From: Skeletonema tropicum
Lineage: Eukaryota > Bacillariophyta > Thalassiosirophyceae > Thalassiosirales > Thalassiosiraceae
NCBI GenBank assembly: GCA_037178625.1
Contig: CM074132.1
Location: forward strand, 3,596,001-3,660,000
Direction of reading: 5' to 3'
Length of the DNA: 64,000 bases
Every line of letters begins with the position of its first letter. Positions within the stretch are counted from its first letter, which is position 1. The notes beneath the pieces were generated by a model that was given only the letters and a program-made list of their open reading frames with translations, did no database searches and had not been told where the DNA came from. The position numbers and the translations under genes were made by a program. Of this stretch, positions 1 to 10,928 are shown piece after piece.

Positions 1-315
1 TGATCATAATTGCCTCTCGAGCTTGAGTCAATGGCAATGGGGATGTGGCTGTTGGCTGTTGCTGTGAAATGTATGCTACTGCAGTAGTGTGATCTGGTGA
101 CATATACACTGAGATTGAGATGCAAAGTGCTACTGGTCTGTGTCCGTGGCTCTAGAATGACTCTCACCATCGCCCCATTGACTTGACAACATTCTCTCAC
201 TGTCACATAATCTCATACTCATACTCTTTTTGCAGATAGATACTGATACACTGGCACTGGTATTAATACCTCGACCTGTTCTCTCAAAATCAATATCTCC
301 GATTCAAGATTCGAG
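1..315. other. Upstream non-coding region
   Basis: No gene is supported here. The stretch is A/T-rich and leads into the start codon of the monooxygenase-like gene at 316, so it presumably holds that gene's promoter and 5' leader. No TATA box or other element could be picked out with confidence. Confidence 0.4.
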
Positions 316-2289
316 ATGCGCTTCTCCACTCCAGCCTTCCTCATCCTTGGTGTCAGTGCCAGGGTGTCCAAATCCGCTGCTACTCCCGCTTTGGCTCCGG
401 CAGCTTCATCATATTTCTCCGCTACCTCTGAAATCGACAAGCAACCCTTCACCACCTGGCTCCTCGCCACCAACAATGCCTCCTCCTACGACCACTCCAT
501 ATTCCTACCCACGACAGCCGACCCTACAATCGGAATGGCGACCTTCTGGAAAATCACCGGCGGCGACAATGGCAATGATGAAAATGACGCCTCTGAATTC
601 CACTTAGCCTTTGCCACCAAGGCAACCGGATGGGCAGCATTCGGTATAGCCGAGGCAGGCGGGATGTTCGGCTCAGATATCGTCTCCTTCACCACTGCCA
701 ATCCCACTACACTTGTCGATGGGTACATCTTAGACGATCGGCAAGTTCGAGTGGACACCCATAGTCAAGATTGGACTCTGGTCTCTTCGACCGTGGAGGA
801 TGGCTGGATCATTGTCGAGGCGACACGACGTATCGACACGGGAGATGGACAAGATCACGTACTCAAAAATGACAAGGAGTTGTGGGGTGCCCCCTCACGA
901 ATCATTGCGGCGTGGGGGGACTCGGATGTCATGTCGTATCATGGGGACAACCGATCCAGCTCTTCAGTACGACTCTTTGCTGATCCTTCTTCCAGTAGTT
1001 TTGACGAGGAGGCGGTATTGGATGGTTTGCAGAAGAATGCAGATGGATATTTTGATGTTGTGAATGATGCCTATCAAATCCCTGCGGAGGAGACTACTTA
1101 TGAAGTTGTCTGTAAATCTTATGATGAGTTGAAAGAACAATTTGGTGTGACCGACATTACGATGGTTGGTGCTACACCAATAATTACCGAAGAAACACGT
1201 CAATTTGTACATCATTTTGTGGTCATGGCGGTACCTAACTGTGATGGAGAAGGGAATCTTGATGGAGCTGGACGTAATGGATTTGGAAACCGAGAACAAG
1301 TCTTTGGATGGGCACCTGGGTACCAGGGCATGGTCTTCCCCGACAATGTTGGACTTCCCATGTTTGATAATGAAGATAAGTTGGCAATCCGGATTCAGAT
1401 CCATTATAACAATCCAAAGTTGATTTCTGGAATGCGGGATTCGAGCGGGGCAAGATTTTATTATACTAGTACTCCGAGATTGCATGAGGCGGCGTATCTT
1501 CAGCTTGGTGATCCACTTTTGGGATTGAATGGGATGGAAATTGCAGATGGCCTGACGAAGCATGAATTCACTTGTGGTGGATAATGTTCTTCTCTCTTTT
1601 TGGATGAGCCAGTGACTATCTTGTTTGAGTTGTTACACATGCATAAAACTGGTACTAGGATGGTGAATGAAGTCATCAGGGGAGACGAAGTCATTCATAC
1701 AGCCAAGGTTGAAGTCTTTGATTTCGATCAACAGGGTAAGTTGCTTGTCTTCTTGGAGTCATCTCTTTTTTCTTGTTATTGTCTTTCCTCAAGAAATGCT
1801 TTCATTTTTAATGACACAGGCTCATTCCAACCCAAGCAAGATGCCTATCAGTTAGAAGCGGGTGATAAGATTCGTACAACTTGCTATTACAAAGATGGCT
1901 CTTCATTCGGACTTGGTTCAGAAGATGAAATGTGTGTGGGATTTGTTGCGTATTACCCAGCAAAAAAGTATAATGGCATTCCATTCATTTGTCCGTATCC
2001 GGGCCGATTTCCTTGTGCTCAGGAGTATGCTTCTACTGACTTGAACGATTATGAGGAGCTAGGAAGGACCTTTGGAATTGGAACACCCGGACTACCTGTG
2101 ACAAGCATTGAACCTCCAACTCCATCGAACAGCAATGCCAATACTGGTTCTGGTGAAAATGTGAATGCATTCGTGCCTATTCCTACTCCTACTAGCCAAG
2201 CAACAACCAGGAGCAAGGCAGAGTTTATGCAACACTGCTTGTTTGTGATCGCACTTTCCTCTGCTGTGATTGTAGTTACTTATGTATAG
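316..2289 (+). CDS. DOMON / copper type II ascorbate-dependent monooxygenase (DBM/MOXD-like), with an in-frame stop
   Basis: The family hydroxylates small substrates with two copper sites, using ascorbate, in the secretory pathway or outside the cell. The start at 316 gives a hydrophobic signal-like N-terminus. A DOMON-like segment follows (HLAFATKATGWAAFGIAEAG, about residues 95-115). Next come copper-site histidines VHHFVV (H299/H300) and IQIHYNN (H363), then LHMHKTG and DEMC, which correspond to the second copper site. An intron at 1736-1819 (GTAAG...CAG, 84 nt) removes residues foreign to the family, joining DQQG to SFQPKQ. The C-terminus ends in a hydrophobic segment that is probably a membrane or GPI signal. 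A TAA at 1582-1584 interrupts the frame between the two copper sites, in the sequence TCGG-stop-CSSLFLDEPVT, although family similarity continues straight through it. This is either a nonsense mutation (pseudogene or null allele) or a sequence error. The family call is sure; functionality is not. Confidence 0.85.
1736..1819 (+). other. Intron in the monooxygenase gene
   Basis: GTAAGT donor at 1736 and ACACAG acceptor ending at 1819. The length is 84 nt, a multiple of three without a stop, so it hides in a naive translation. Removing it restores the expected family sequence (FDFDQQG-SFQPKQ). Confidence 0.75.
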
Positions 2290-2564
2290 AAATCCAATAA
2301 AGTCCAAGTCGAAGTGGAAAGTTTGTAGTTAGATAAGTTACTAGGTCAAGTCTCTCCTGTTATCCCTACTTCTCATTCTCTCTGTCTCTGCACCTGCACC
2401 TGCGCAGACTCTGAGCGTTGCCCAAGATTTGATTATCACACAGCTTCCTCTACGCATACCGCTTTATTCCAGGCTGGTCCAGGGAAAGATGTACCTCCTA
2501 CGCCTACGACAGAAACATTCAGACATATCCATCTTACCATCTTAAGAGCAATTGTAGATAATTT

Positions 2565-2622
2565 CGCCCCTGGAGGGCCAACCATGACGTACTTTAAGAT
2601 TTCCGTTAATTTTTTTTCATCT
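2565..2622 (+). repeat. 58-nt signature, probable solo 3' end of a non-LTR retrotransposon
   Basis: The stretch runs from ATAATTTCGCCCCTGGAGGG through GACGTACTTTAAGATTTCCG to a T-rich tail. It matches base for base, in inverted orientation, the sequence at about 42165-42226. A diverged copy lies at 28212-28260, at the 3' end of the long non-LTR element there. The orientation fits a severely 5'-truncated insertion that retains only the 3' terminus and tail. Confidence 0.5.
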
Positions 2623-3240
2623 TACCATCTTACCAAGACCAAGATATTGTCAGACACTGTGCTTGCTGCTTGCGGCCCTAGCATCAGCTTCTCGTGGCTG
2701 CATCGGCAAGTGTGCAAGAGTTGTGATAGAACAAGACTCCCGATACAGCCAGTTCAAATACCCCCCTCAACTCAAGCTAGCACTCACACTCACACCCGCA
2801 GCCGCAGGTGGATAGAGTCTGATAGAGATGCTGCTCGTGTTAGTGTTATCGTTTTATTTAAATGCCTCTACTTCTACGATCGCTATTGTACTATTGGTCT
2901 TGCCCGTCGGGTGACCGGGGTGGAAGTTAGGGTTGGGTGGCTTTTCTATCCGACGATGCGTCTTTCTACTTCTCTGTCCAGGATGACGATAAGTACTGTT
3001 GTATTATTATGTGCTCGCTTGGCGGCATTTACCTCACCTCAAACATCGAAAAGTAAGTAGCGATAGGACACGAAAGAATCTGCTTCTTATAAGGAGACTT
3101 GAGACTTATAGTACTTGGACATGACTGCTTTTCTTCTATTGACATGACATCAACATCATTATCTCCCATAATCCTGACGGAAGAATTGAAACTTCCGTCA
3201 TTATCCAACAGCTTCTACTTACTTCTTTCCTCAAAATTAG

Positions 3241-3513
3241 ATAAATAAGTGATTAGTTTAGGATGGTATTCAGGAGCTGTTACTGGGCAAGCTGGATCTG
3301 AACTTGCCCATTTTAGGTAATAAGAGGAGTGCAGTCTAGGTATCTCTAGTTCAGTGGCAAGTCCGCACTCCTCTTGTCACCTGTGCTAGGTGATGGTATG
3401 TTCCTCCTCCCTCCTACTCTCAACTGCCTCTCGACAGGTGAGAGTGAGAGTCCTCACTCAACCTCTGCCACCGCAGAGGTGGGGGAGAGGGGATTACTCC
3501 CCACTCCAGGTGT
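3241..3513 (+). repeat. Hairpin-rich dispersed repeat, copy A
   Basis: This segment recurs in inverted orientation at 16100-16356 with only a few differences. Copy A has about 14-16 extra bases near 3490-3505. It holds consecutive perfect hairpins: TGGGCAAG/CTTGCCCA at 3294-3310, AAGAGGAGTGC/GCACTCCTCTT at 3321-3374, CACCT/AGGTG at 3378-3392, AGTGAG/CTCACT near 3442-3458, and ACCTCTGC/GCAGAGGT at 3461-3480. No protein is encoded. It may be a MITE, a SINE-like element or a structured RNA unit; the class is unknown. Confidence 0.7.
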
Positions 3514-4010
3514 CAATGGTTCGCAGGGGCAAAGAAGTGGGTCTTGGTTTGTATCAAGGAAGTGGGTCTTGTGTTTGTATATTTTTGCTCGGACGATGAT
3601 CAGCTCCACTTCATAATTTTTTGCGCAAGCAAGAAGCGAGGCAAAAGGTGAGTTATCGTTGTAGTTGTAGTTAGATGTATGTATGGCAATGGCAGGTGCA
3701 GAGGTGCAGGGTAGGATTTCTGCTTCTGCTTGTTTGTGGTTTAGGTTTAGCCTAAGTTAGCTTAGCTGTGGCTGGCTGGTACTGGTACACTTGTAGATAG
3801 CTACAATGAATTGCGGGTGACGGCTGACTTTCTTAGTCGGCAATTATTAGTCGTTCAATCAATAAAATCGACATTATTATTATGTGATTCTTACGCCACG
3901 TCGTCATCGTCCATTGCATTTTGTCATGGCATGCACCAGAATTTTAATCTCCGGACAGGCTGCATAGCATACCTCTAGCAACAAAGCAAAGCAGCACACT
4001 TCCTAACAAA

Positions 4011-5017
4011 ATGAGTGAAAGTAATTCAAATAGCGACAGCGGACCAACCTCATCCGAAAATGCGGCATCCATCAACACCTACACCAAGACCAAGCAAGGC
4101 CAACGCCAACGCAGCCAACGAGATACCATGCATTTGACCACAGTTCTGTGCTTTGTGACGAGTACTACATTTTGGCTGGTGAGCCTCTTCCGCTATCACC
4201 CCAACGCTTGGTACGTGTTCCAAAACGCCTTCGCGATCCTGTCGGCATGCTATGTCACTGACAGCTTCGTTGCCTGTCTCGCACCATCTCTCAAAAGACG
4301 TGACGTCGTGATGCACTATTTGTTGGGGTGGGTCCAAAATCTTCTCTACATTCTTTTGTTTGTAGCATCGCAGAGCCGCTTTCAAAAAATGTGGACGAGT
4401 CTATTCTTTGGATACAGCAATTTACGTGGATCATGATGTTGACTAGGAAAGATGAGTTCTTTTTCATGTACCGTCTCTTTTACACCCTTCACCACACAAG
4501 TGCCTTTTTCATCACGGGAAGTTGGATGATTGTGAGCCCCTGTTGCTCACTTGATAACAACGATTTCATTAACCGAGCTATTGTAATCTGGCTCTCCGCA
4601 GAGATTTGGAATGACGGGCTGAATACCTTCCGTGGTTTTTGGCCGAAGACCTTGGACAAGAATGTGCTTCTACGGTTGAAAACAGTAGTATTTGTAATGG
4701 AACGCATTCACCGTTCAATTTCCTACTTTCAGCCCCTGACTGTTCCAGTTACTCGCTATAACACCCTAATGTGGGTGGTATTGGGTACTGGCCTCTGGAA
4801 TGATATTCTCGACATTTGCTTCCAGCTGAAATCCCTGTGCAAGCAATATCGAGAAATGAAGCAGCAAAGTGAAGGTGAAGAGAAACGTCACGGAAGTCAC
4901 CTGGAAGTGGAAGTGGTCGAAGTGGGAGAGAAGGAAGGGGTTGGGATTGATTCTCGTAATTTGCAACGTCATGAAACAGGTGTAACAGAAGAATCGGATA
5001 CTGTGTTGGACGCCTGA
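4011..5017 (+). CDS. TLC-like multi-pass membrane protein
   Basis: The protein is about 322 aa if a short intron at 4328-4365 (GTGGGT...TTTGTAG, 38 nt) is removed, giving MHYLLG-IAEPLSKN. Without the splice the two halves lie in different frames. Five or six hydrophobic segments are visible (LTTVLCFVTSTTFWLVSLF; AWYVFQNAFAILSACYVTDS; the FMYRLFYTLHHTSAFFITG region; IVIWLSAEIWNDGLNTFRGF; MWVVLGTGLWNDILDICF). A His in VVMHYLLG, a His-His pair in TLHHTSAFF and an acidic-Asn-Arg motif (AEIWNDGLNTFRGF) resemble TLC domains, found in ceramide-synthase-related and TMEM56-type ER proteins. The tail after residue 270 is charged and probably cytosolic. The function and substrate cannot be read from the sequence. 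The 38-nt intron is very short, and a frameshift is the alternative. Confidence 0.6.
4328..4365 (+). other. Candidate 38-nt intron in the TLC-like gene
   Basis: GT at 4328 and TTTGTAG ending at 4365. Its removal joins the two reading frames exactly. A 44-nt alternative (4332-4375) restores the same frame. Confidence 0.5.
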
Positions 5018-5191
5018 GGCATTGAATGAGATATGCTGTGCAGAGTCCCTCTGAAGAGGACTCCCATGTGTGACAGAAGATCTTTTGTACATAAAGGTAG
5101 ATGATGTAGTCAAAGGCAATGACCGTGACCATGGCGGAAGTTATGAATATCTATTGTTATGTTAGCTTCCTAATATCCTAAAATCGACATC

Positions 5192-6076
5192 ATGAAGGTC
5201 GCCACCTCCCACCTCCTCCTCCTAACCACAACCTTTTTTTCCACCAGCACCGCAATCCGCCTTTACTTTAACGACAGTAGTAGTAGTGGTGCCATCCACA
5301 CCCTCCAAAACACACCGTACACCTCACATAACATTTTCATCAGCAACGGGAGCACACTCCAACTTACCAATGGTGCATCCATCACTGCCCCCCCGTCGGT
5401 GGATGATGGTGAGAGTGCGATTCGTATTGACGATGCCTCCTTTATTGGAGTGAATGGGACTATTATCGGAGGAGCCAATTTTGGTGGCATTGGAGTAACC
5501 ATCTCCTCTTCTCGTAATAACGGTCGTCAAATATCCTCCGATGCATCCTTTGGTCCCGCCATGACAGTGTACGGTGGAGATGCGGCACGGAAGGAAACAA
5601 CACAGGGAGGTGATGCAGTACAAGTGATCCAATCGGGATCGAGGGCTATATTTACTGGGGGGACAATCGTCGCGGGAAGGGGATGTTCACGGGAAGTGTG
5701 TGGAGTGAGTAATGATAATGGGAATGCGATCAAGGTGGTCATGGGTGAAGTGATTGTCAAGGGGGGGATGTTTGATGGGGACTTTTACAATTTGCAGGGA
5801 TTGATACAGATTTATGGATGTGTCAAAATTGAAGAAGAGGATGGACGGTTGAGGATCAAGGGAGTCTTGAGCGATGGGAGTGCCATTGATGTTGCCTATG
5901 TTGGCAAGGAAGAGCAGCTTGAGATTGTGTATGATAAGTCAGTGTGTCCTCTTGCTGTGGTTGCAGCTGATGAGGCAACTTCTGGTGATGAATTTGATTC
6001 TTTTGGGAAGAATTCATTGATGTTGTCAGTGCTAGTGTCAATAGCTGCGAGTTTGTCAATAGCAGTTTGTTTGTAA
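5192..6076 (+). CDS. Secreted beta-helix-like protein with C-terminal hydrophobic anchor
   Basis: 294 aa, single exon. The N-terminus MKVATSHLLLLTTTFFSTST is a clear signal peptide. The middle has short Ser/Thr/Gly/Asn/Ile repeats (NIFISNGSTLQLTNGASI, GTIIGGANFGGIGVTI, GTIVAGRGCS) of the kind that form right-handed parallel beta-helices. The last 25 residues (NSLMLSVLVSIAASLSIAVCL) are hydrophobic and end at the stop. That is typical of a GPI-attachment signal, with a likely cleavage region at the SGDE stretch. It is probably a cell-surface or wall-associated protein. No catalytic motif is recognisable and I do not assign a function. Confidence 0.7.
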   Translation: MKVATSHLLLLTTTFFSTSTAIRLYFNDSSSSGAIHTLQNTPYTSHNIFISNGSTLQLTNGASITAPPSVDDGESAIRIDDASFIGVNGTIIGGANFGGIGVTISSSRNNGRQISSDASFGPAMTVYGGDAARKETTQGGDAVQVIQSGSRAIFTGGTIVAGRGCSREVCGVSNDNGNAIKVVMGEVIVKGGMFDGDFYNLQGLIQIYGCVKIEEEDGRLRIKGVLSDGSAIDVAYVGKEEQLEIVYDKSVCPLAVVAADEATSGDEFDSFGKNSLMLSVLVSIAASLSIAVCL

Positions 6077-6291
6077 TCAAAATCGCAGAATTATTGAGTT
6101 GGTGATGGATGCGGTGGTGCTGGAATCCTGCTTTACGAGGTCATAATATTCCACCACTTGTTACATTTCACACACCCTCGAATAGAAATACATGAATATT
6201 GTACAGTATCTACGATAAATAAGGAAGGAGCACACATATAATATATCCTAACTAATTCACATTAAACATTTAAACCAATAAAACATTTAAA

Positions 6292-9200
6292 TCACATCAT
6301 CGATAATGAAGCAGTAGCTTTTGAAGAGATCTTATTTGCCTTCGGATCAACAGCCTTTGACTCCTTAGCTGATTTTGACGACAGGGAGTACTCTTTCTGG
6401 CTCTTTACACTCTTGCTAACAAAGTATGATACAGAAGAATTGGATGGAACCTTTTGCTGCTGCTTTGTCTTTGATGTCTTTGCAAATGGAGGCATGGACG
6501 CATCACCTCCTTCCTTGATTGTCTTTGCCATTGGATCTGACTTGGCAGTCTTTGTAAAGCTCTTTACAGCTTTGCCGAATGTAGTAGTGGGGGATGATGT
6601 AGTAGGCATCTTTTCTTCAGTGGGAGTTTTACCGCCTTTTGTTGGTGAAGAAGAAGGAGTGGGTAGTACGTCAGCGGAGGGAGACTTTGTCTCACAATCA
6701 GGTCGGAAGCATGCATCAGTAAACATGCACAACCACTGTCCACCGGAGCATTCACACTCGAGAGAATTGAATGTCTCTCCACAACATGTTTCTTCTCCAC
6801 TGGCGCACAGGGCACCTTCTTCGGAACACTTGCCACCAGGAATACATTCCGAAGCTGTTGGAGAGACCGTTGGAGCGGGTAGTACGCCAGCAGAGGGAGC
6901 CTTCGTGTCACAATCAGGTCGAAGGCATGCGTCAGTTGCAATGCACAACCACTCTCCACCGGAGCATTCACACTCGAGAGAATTGAATGTCTCTCCACAG
7001 CATGTTTCTTCTCCACTGGCGCACAGGGCGCCTTCGTCAGAACACTTGCCATTAGGAATACATTCCGAAACAGTTGGAGAGACCGTTGGAGCGGGCAGTA
7101 CCTCAGCGGAGGGAGCCTTCGTGTCACAATCAGGTCGAAGGCATGCGTCAGTTGCAATGCACAACCACTCTCCACCGGAGCATTCACACTCGAGAGAATT
7201 GAATGTCTCTCCGCAGCATGTTTCTTCTCCACTGGCGCACAGGGCGCCTTCCTCAGAACACTTGCCATTAGGAAGACATTCATAAGCCGTTGGAGAGACC
7301 GTTGGAGAGGGTAGTACGTCAGCGGAGGGAGCCTTCGTGTCACAATCAGGTCGGAAGCATGCATCAGTAAACATGCACAACCACTCTCCGCCGGAGCATT
7401 CACACTCGAGAGAATTGAATGTCTCTCCGCAGCATGTTTCTTCTCCACTGGCGCAAAGGGCGCCTTCGTCAGAACACTTGCCATTAGGAAGACATTCATA
7501 AGCCGTTGGAGAGACCGTTGGAGAGGGTAGTACGTCAGCGGAGGGAGACTTTGTGTCGCAATCAGGTCGATTGCATGCATCAGTTGCAATGCACAACCAC
7601 TCTCCGCCGGAGCATTCACACTCGAGAGAATTGAATGTCTCTCCACAGCATGTTTCTTCTCCACTTGCGCAAAGGGCGCCTTCTTCGGAACACTTGCCAC
7701 CAGGAAAACATTTAGAAACAGTTGGAGAGACCGTCGTTGGCCGATCCGTGGCAGCAACTGGTGATGGCGTCGGAGCTGTTGTTGGTGAAGAAGTTGGAGC
7801 ATCTGTGGGTGCAATAGGAGCAAGCGTAGGACTTTTTGTTGGCGAGGTAGTTGGCGAATCCGTGGCAGCAACAGGTGATGGAGTCGGACTTGTTGTTGGT
7901 AAAGAAGTTGGAGCATCTGTGGCAGCAACTGGAGCTAGTGTAGGACTTTTCGTTGGCGAGGTAGTGGGCGAATCTGTGGCAGCAACAGGTGATGAAGTCG
8001 GACTTGTTGTTGGTGAAGAAGTTGGCGAATCTGTGGCAGCAACAGGTGATGGAGTCGGACTTGTTGTTGGTGAAGAAGTTGGAGCATCTGTAGATGCAAC
8101 AGGAGCAAGTGTAGGACTTTTCGTTGGCGAGGTGGTGGGCGAATCTGTGGCAGCAACAGGTGATGAAGTCGGAGCTGTTGTTGGTGACGAAGTTGGAGGA
8201 TCCGTGGATGCAACAGGAGCAAGTGTAGGACTTTTCGTAGGCGAGTTAGTTGGCGGATCTGTGGCAGCCACAGGAGCACTTGTTGGCAATGGGGTAGGCA
8301 TATTTGTCGGCGAAATTGTAGGTGGTGCTGCAGTGCAAAATGCTGGACTGGCTTCGGTTTGATCGGTCTGTATGGATGAGAGTAGAGGAGGGAGAACACT
8401 TAGTTAGCCAAATGAAACGTCACAAACGATGTCAAGAGTATGAATCGATTCAAGTTGTGCAATACTTACCAGAGTAATCCAACCAATCGAATTACCCACG
8501 CTCGTTGGCAAAAAATCACAAGAATTCGTATACATCCAACTAACTCGATTAGTCACAATCGTTTCACTTCCCTCACTCTTCGCTCGAAGCGATATAAGCA
8601 CACCACCGGGCGCATAATCAAGCTGACTTGACAATGGTTCATCCGGATTCAACTTGGCCGATATACTATCAAAGGAAACAGTATCTCCACTTGAAAGAGA
8701 AACATTGGTGTAGGTATCATCTTGATTGATCACAAGCACACTTCCAGATGTATCGATTTGAAGGAATTGAACATCGAATACTGTCAACGTATCGTCGATT
8801 TCGGCGCCATCCTCAGCGAGTATTTGACAGACTGTGTCTGCAATCCCATCGTTATAAATGAAGGTGTCCGTCCCGCAGTCCTGACTGAGGTTGATCGTGA
8901 AGGTATACGACAATGGAGAGCAGACACATGATGGTGGACCTGCAGTAGTAGTAGTAGCGGTTGTTGTTGTTGTTGTCAGAGGCACACCCAACTCCTGAGC
9001 TGCCTTTTTTATAATCTCCTGAATGACCAACTCCATGTCAGCCTCACTCAATTCTCCATCCGACGAGGCATCAATTTCCAACTCTTGCAGTACCTCGGTG
9101 ATAATCACTGCGGCATTCACTTTGGTCAAGTCGACACCCTCCGGGAGGGTGACTTGTGACAGTTCTTGAATGATTGATTGGATGAGTTCAAGTTGTTGTA

Positions 9201-9405
9201 ATATGACTGGTCCTTCTGTGACTGAGTTTGGTATGGTCGACTCGGCTTGTAGGTTACGATGACCGGCTGCTGCTCCTGCTCCTGTTGCTGCGTTATTATT
9301 CCGAAGGCTCTTTTGATTGGACGAGACATTCACCTCCGACTGAACATATTGCGGTCTGCTGGATGCAAAGCCGGCCACTAGGGCCATTGATGACAGGTAT
9401 TTCAT
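6292..9405 (-). CDS. Secreted Pro/Thr-rich protein with five cysteine modules
   Basis: Two exons, 9405-8470 and 8367-6292, are joined by a 102-nt intron at 8368-8469 (GTAAGT...ATACAG), giving about 1003 aa. The N-terminus is signal-like. Exon 1 then has a coiled-coil-like acidic stretch, a Thr tract encoded by ACA/ACT repeats, and a domain with scattered Cys. Exon 2 starts with about 190 residues of SPT(T/K)SP-(T/S)xxPVAATD(S/A)PT repeats. Five almost identical modules of about 65 residues follow, each with GALCASGEETCCGETFNSLE and a C-terminal CxRPDCDTK. The tail is Lys/Ser-rich with KxxK spacing (KSAKESK, KANK). Pro/Thr linkers and Cys modules fit an extracellular, heavily O-glycosylated wall or adhesive protein. 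The KxxK tail recalls silica-associated diatom proteins, which is inference only. Confidence 0.8.
6660..7740 (-). repeat. Five tandem cysteine-module repeats inside the coding sequence
   Basis: Five units of about 210 bp encode (P/N)GKCSxEGALCASGEETCCG and the following CECSGG(E/Q)WLC core. They differ by only a few codons: IATDACNRP, MFTDACFRP or IATDACLRP after the core, and ECLPNG, ECIPNG or CFPGG at the start. The high DNA identity suggests recent expansion or homogenisation. Confidence 0.85.
7735..8305 (-). repeat. Pro/Thr minisatellite inside the coding sequence
   Basis: Units of 54-60 bp encode alternating SPTTSPTPSPVAATDSPT and SPTKSPTLAPVASTDAPT. Units alternate between at least two types, which suggests expansion of a higher-order dimer. 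Confidence 0.8.
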
Positions 9406-10190
9406 CGTGCAACAAGTAGATAGAGAGAGGGAATATTTTATTGTTAGTGGAGGTGTGAAAGGTGCGAACTGCCGCTACTACTACTACTTAGCGTGGGGTT
9501 GAGGCATGAATTTTTGGCCATGAAGCCGCTCTAAAAATTTTGGGCCTATTGGCATGCCTTGGAGAAAATCATCAAGACAGAGAGGCCCCAGCCCTTGGGT
9601 GGAGTAGGTAATAAGCTTGCCGGATGTTCGGCATTGTATTGTAAATCGGCATGCTTTGGCCAAAAATTGTACTTCAGAAGCCCCCCGCCACGCCAAAATT
9701 GGCATTGAGAGGAGAACAACCTACCTTCGTTGAGGTGAGAAGCGGAGAAGTGACTGGTGTTGGTACGTACCTCTGCAAGGGAAAGGAACGTATTTCACTT
9801 GCTGACCGTTTTGTCATCAACCAACGCAGATACCAACACAGGAATTATTGATCATATTGTACCAAGAAGGGAGAATCTTTTTGGTACATCGCTCTCTCTT
9901 TTTGGCACGCATGTTCGTTGCTTTGGTCTAGTATCATATGGAAGACGTGCGCTGAATAATCATGGATGCCAAGGAGCAAGGTGAGAATAAGCTTGGTTAC
10001 GATTGTAATATATAAGTTTCAGTAGAAGTAGAGCACTATGAGTCATCACAGTCCTACCTACTAACTCTTCAAGCACTATCCTTAATCATGCAGTGACCAC
10101 GTCGGCTTTAGATTGCAAGTCTTTGAAGGCCCCCGCTTTACCTTCATTCTTCAATTCTTCCATCTGATATGAATAGATGCCGCCTGATAC
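9406..10190. other. Intergenic region
   Basis: It lies between the start of the Pro/Thr-rich gene and the 3' end of the methyltransferase gene. Short open frames occur (for example 9484-9705 minus), but none shows a domain, codon bias or splice signals that I trust. No RNA gene or repeat is recognised. Confidence 0.4.
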
Positions 10191-10928
10191 TTATCCAATA
10201 CGTCTCATTTTGCATCCAGACGTAGTGAAATCACTTTCAAGAAGTATGATACTAAAGGGCGCTGAAGCTGAAAATTCATCATCTCCGGCTTCTCCAATCT
10301 CGTTTGCATCTGGATGTTTCTTCTTCTTACTGAACTCATACGTTTTAGCCATGCCACTATTGACATTCATATGGCCCTTGGTAGACTGATGGACATATCC
10401 TGGGAACAGTTGAGCATTAAACAAATGATTGGACTTGGGCTCAATCTCATACTCAGCAAAATCAGGAAAGGTCCACATATTGTACGGAGTAGTTGTTTTC
10501 AGAGTGATTTGAATCTCACCATCATGTGCAAGTATTTGCTGCGCTGACTTCAAGAAGTCGCGTATGAGCTGCTCATTGCTCTCAATACTTGTTGGGTTTG
10601 GACCACTGTACCCAGATTCAAAGTTGGGTACTCCAGTGTGAGGGAATGTGAAGAAGATAACATCAAACTTCGTCTTTGCCAGCTGAGGATGAGCATGTAA
10701 CTCCGTCGCATCTACCCCAAACAGAACGGTAGACTTGTCTCGCAACAACTTAATGTGATCCCGAGCCTGTCCATACTTAGCAATCACCACTTGTTCGTTG
10801 TCAAAGAAAGTAGATACGATATTGTGATGCCCAGATTTGACGATGGCTGCCTGCTGAGAGCCATCTCCACTGCCAACGGAGAGAATAACTCGTTTGGCAG
10901 CCGTGATAGTAGCTGTTAACATATCCAT
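10191..10928 (-). CDS. BMT5-like (DUF2431) Rossmann methyltransferase
   Basis: 245 aa. The N-terminus holds the SAM-binding motif I (VILSVGSGDGSQQ). It is followed by FDNEQVVIAKYGQARDH, then VLFGVDATELHAH and the family signature FDVIFFTFPHTGV. The order and spacing fit the 25S rRNA (uridine-N3)-methyltransferase-like family (BMT5), which acts on nucleolar or plant-type rRNA targets. The start at 10928 leaves almost nothing before motif I, shorter than many relatives. The basic KKKKHP stretch near residue 210 may help bind RNA. A truncated, frameshifted copy lies at 15039-15650 in the same orientation. The family call is good; the rRNA target is inferred from the family. Confidence 0.75.
   Translation of the reverse strand: MDMLTATITAAKRVILSVGSGDGSQQAAIVKSGHHNIVSTFFDNEQVVIAKYGQARDHIKLLRDKSTVLFGVDATELHAHPQLAKTKFDVIFFTFPHTGVPNFESGYSGPNPTSIESNEQLIRDFLKSAQQILAHDGEIQITLKTTTPYNMWTFPDFAEYEIEPKSNHLFNAQLFPGYVHQSTKGHMNVNSGMAKTYEFSKKKKHPDANEIGEAGDDEFSASAPFSIILLESDFTTSGCKMRRIG

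Larger units (their letters stand above)
2290..4010. other. Intergenic region with two repeat fragments
   Basis: No gene is supported. It contains a probable truncated retroelement 3' end (about 2560-2620) and a hairpin-rich dispersed repeat (3241-3513), both listed separately. An open frame at 2584-3060 starts inside the retroelement remnant, has low-complexity residues and resembles nothing known, so I do not call it a gene. Confidence 0.5.

Noticed and set aside
2584..3060. 158-codon open frame on the plus strand
   Set aside because: Starts inside a retroelement 3' remnant, contains a CACACTCACACC-type low-complexity run and has no recognisable domain or coding character.
5276..5290. AGT microsatellite
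   Set aside because: Encodes a short Ser run in the secreted protein. Ordinary coding repeat, not a separate feature.
6413..8362. Long open frames on the plus strand opposite the Pro/Thr-rich gene
   Set aside because: They mirror the repeats of the minus-strand gene. The minus frame has a signal peptide, a consistent intron and conserved cysteines, so the plus frames are shadows.
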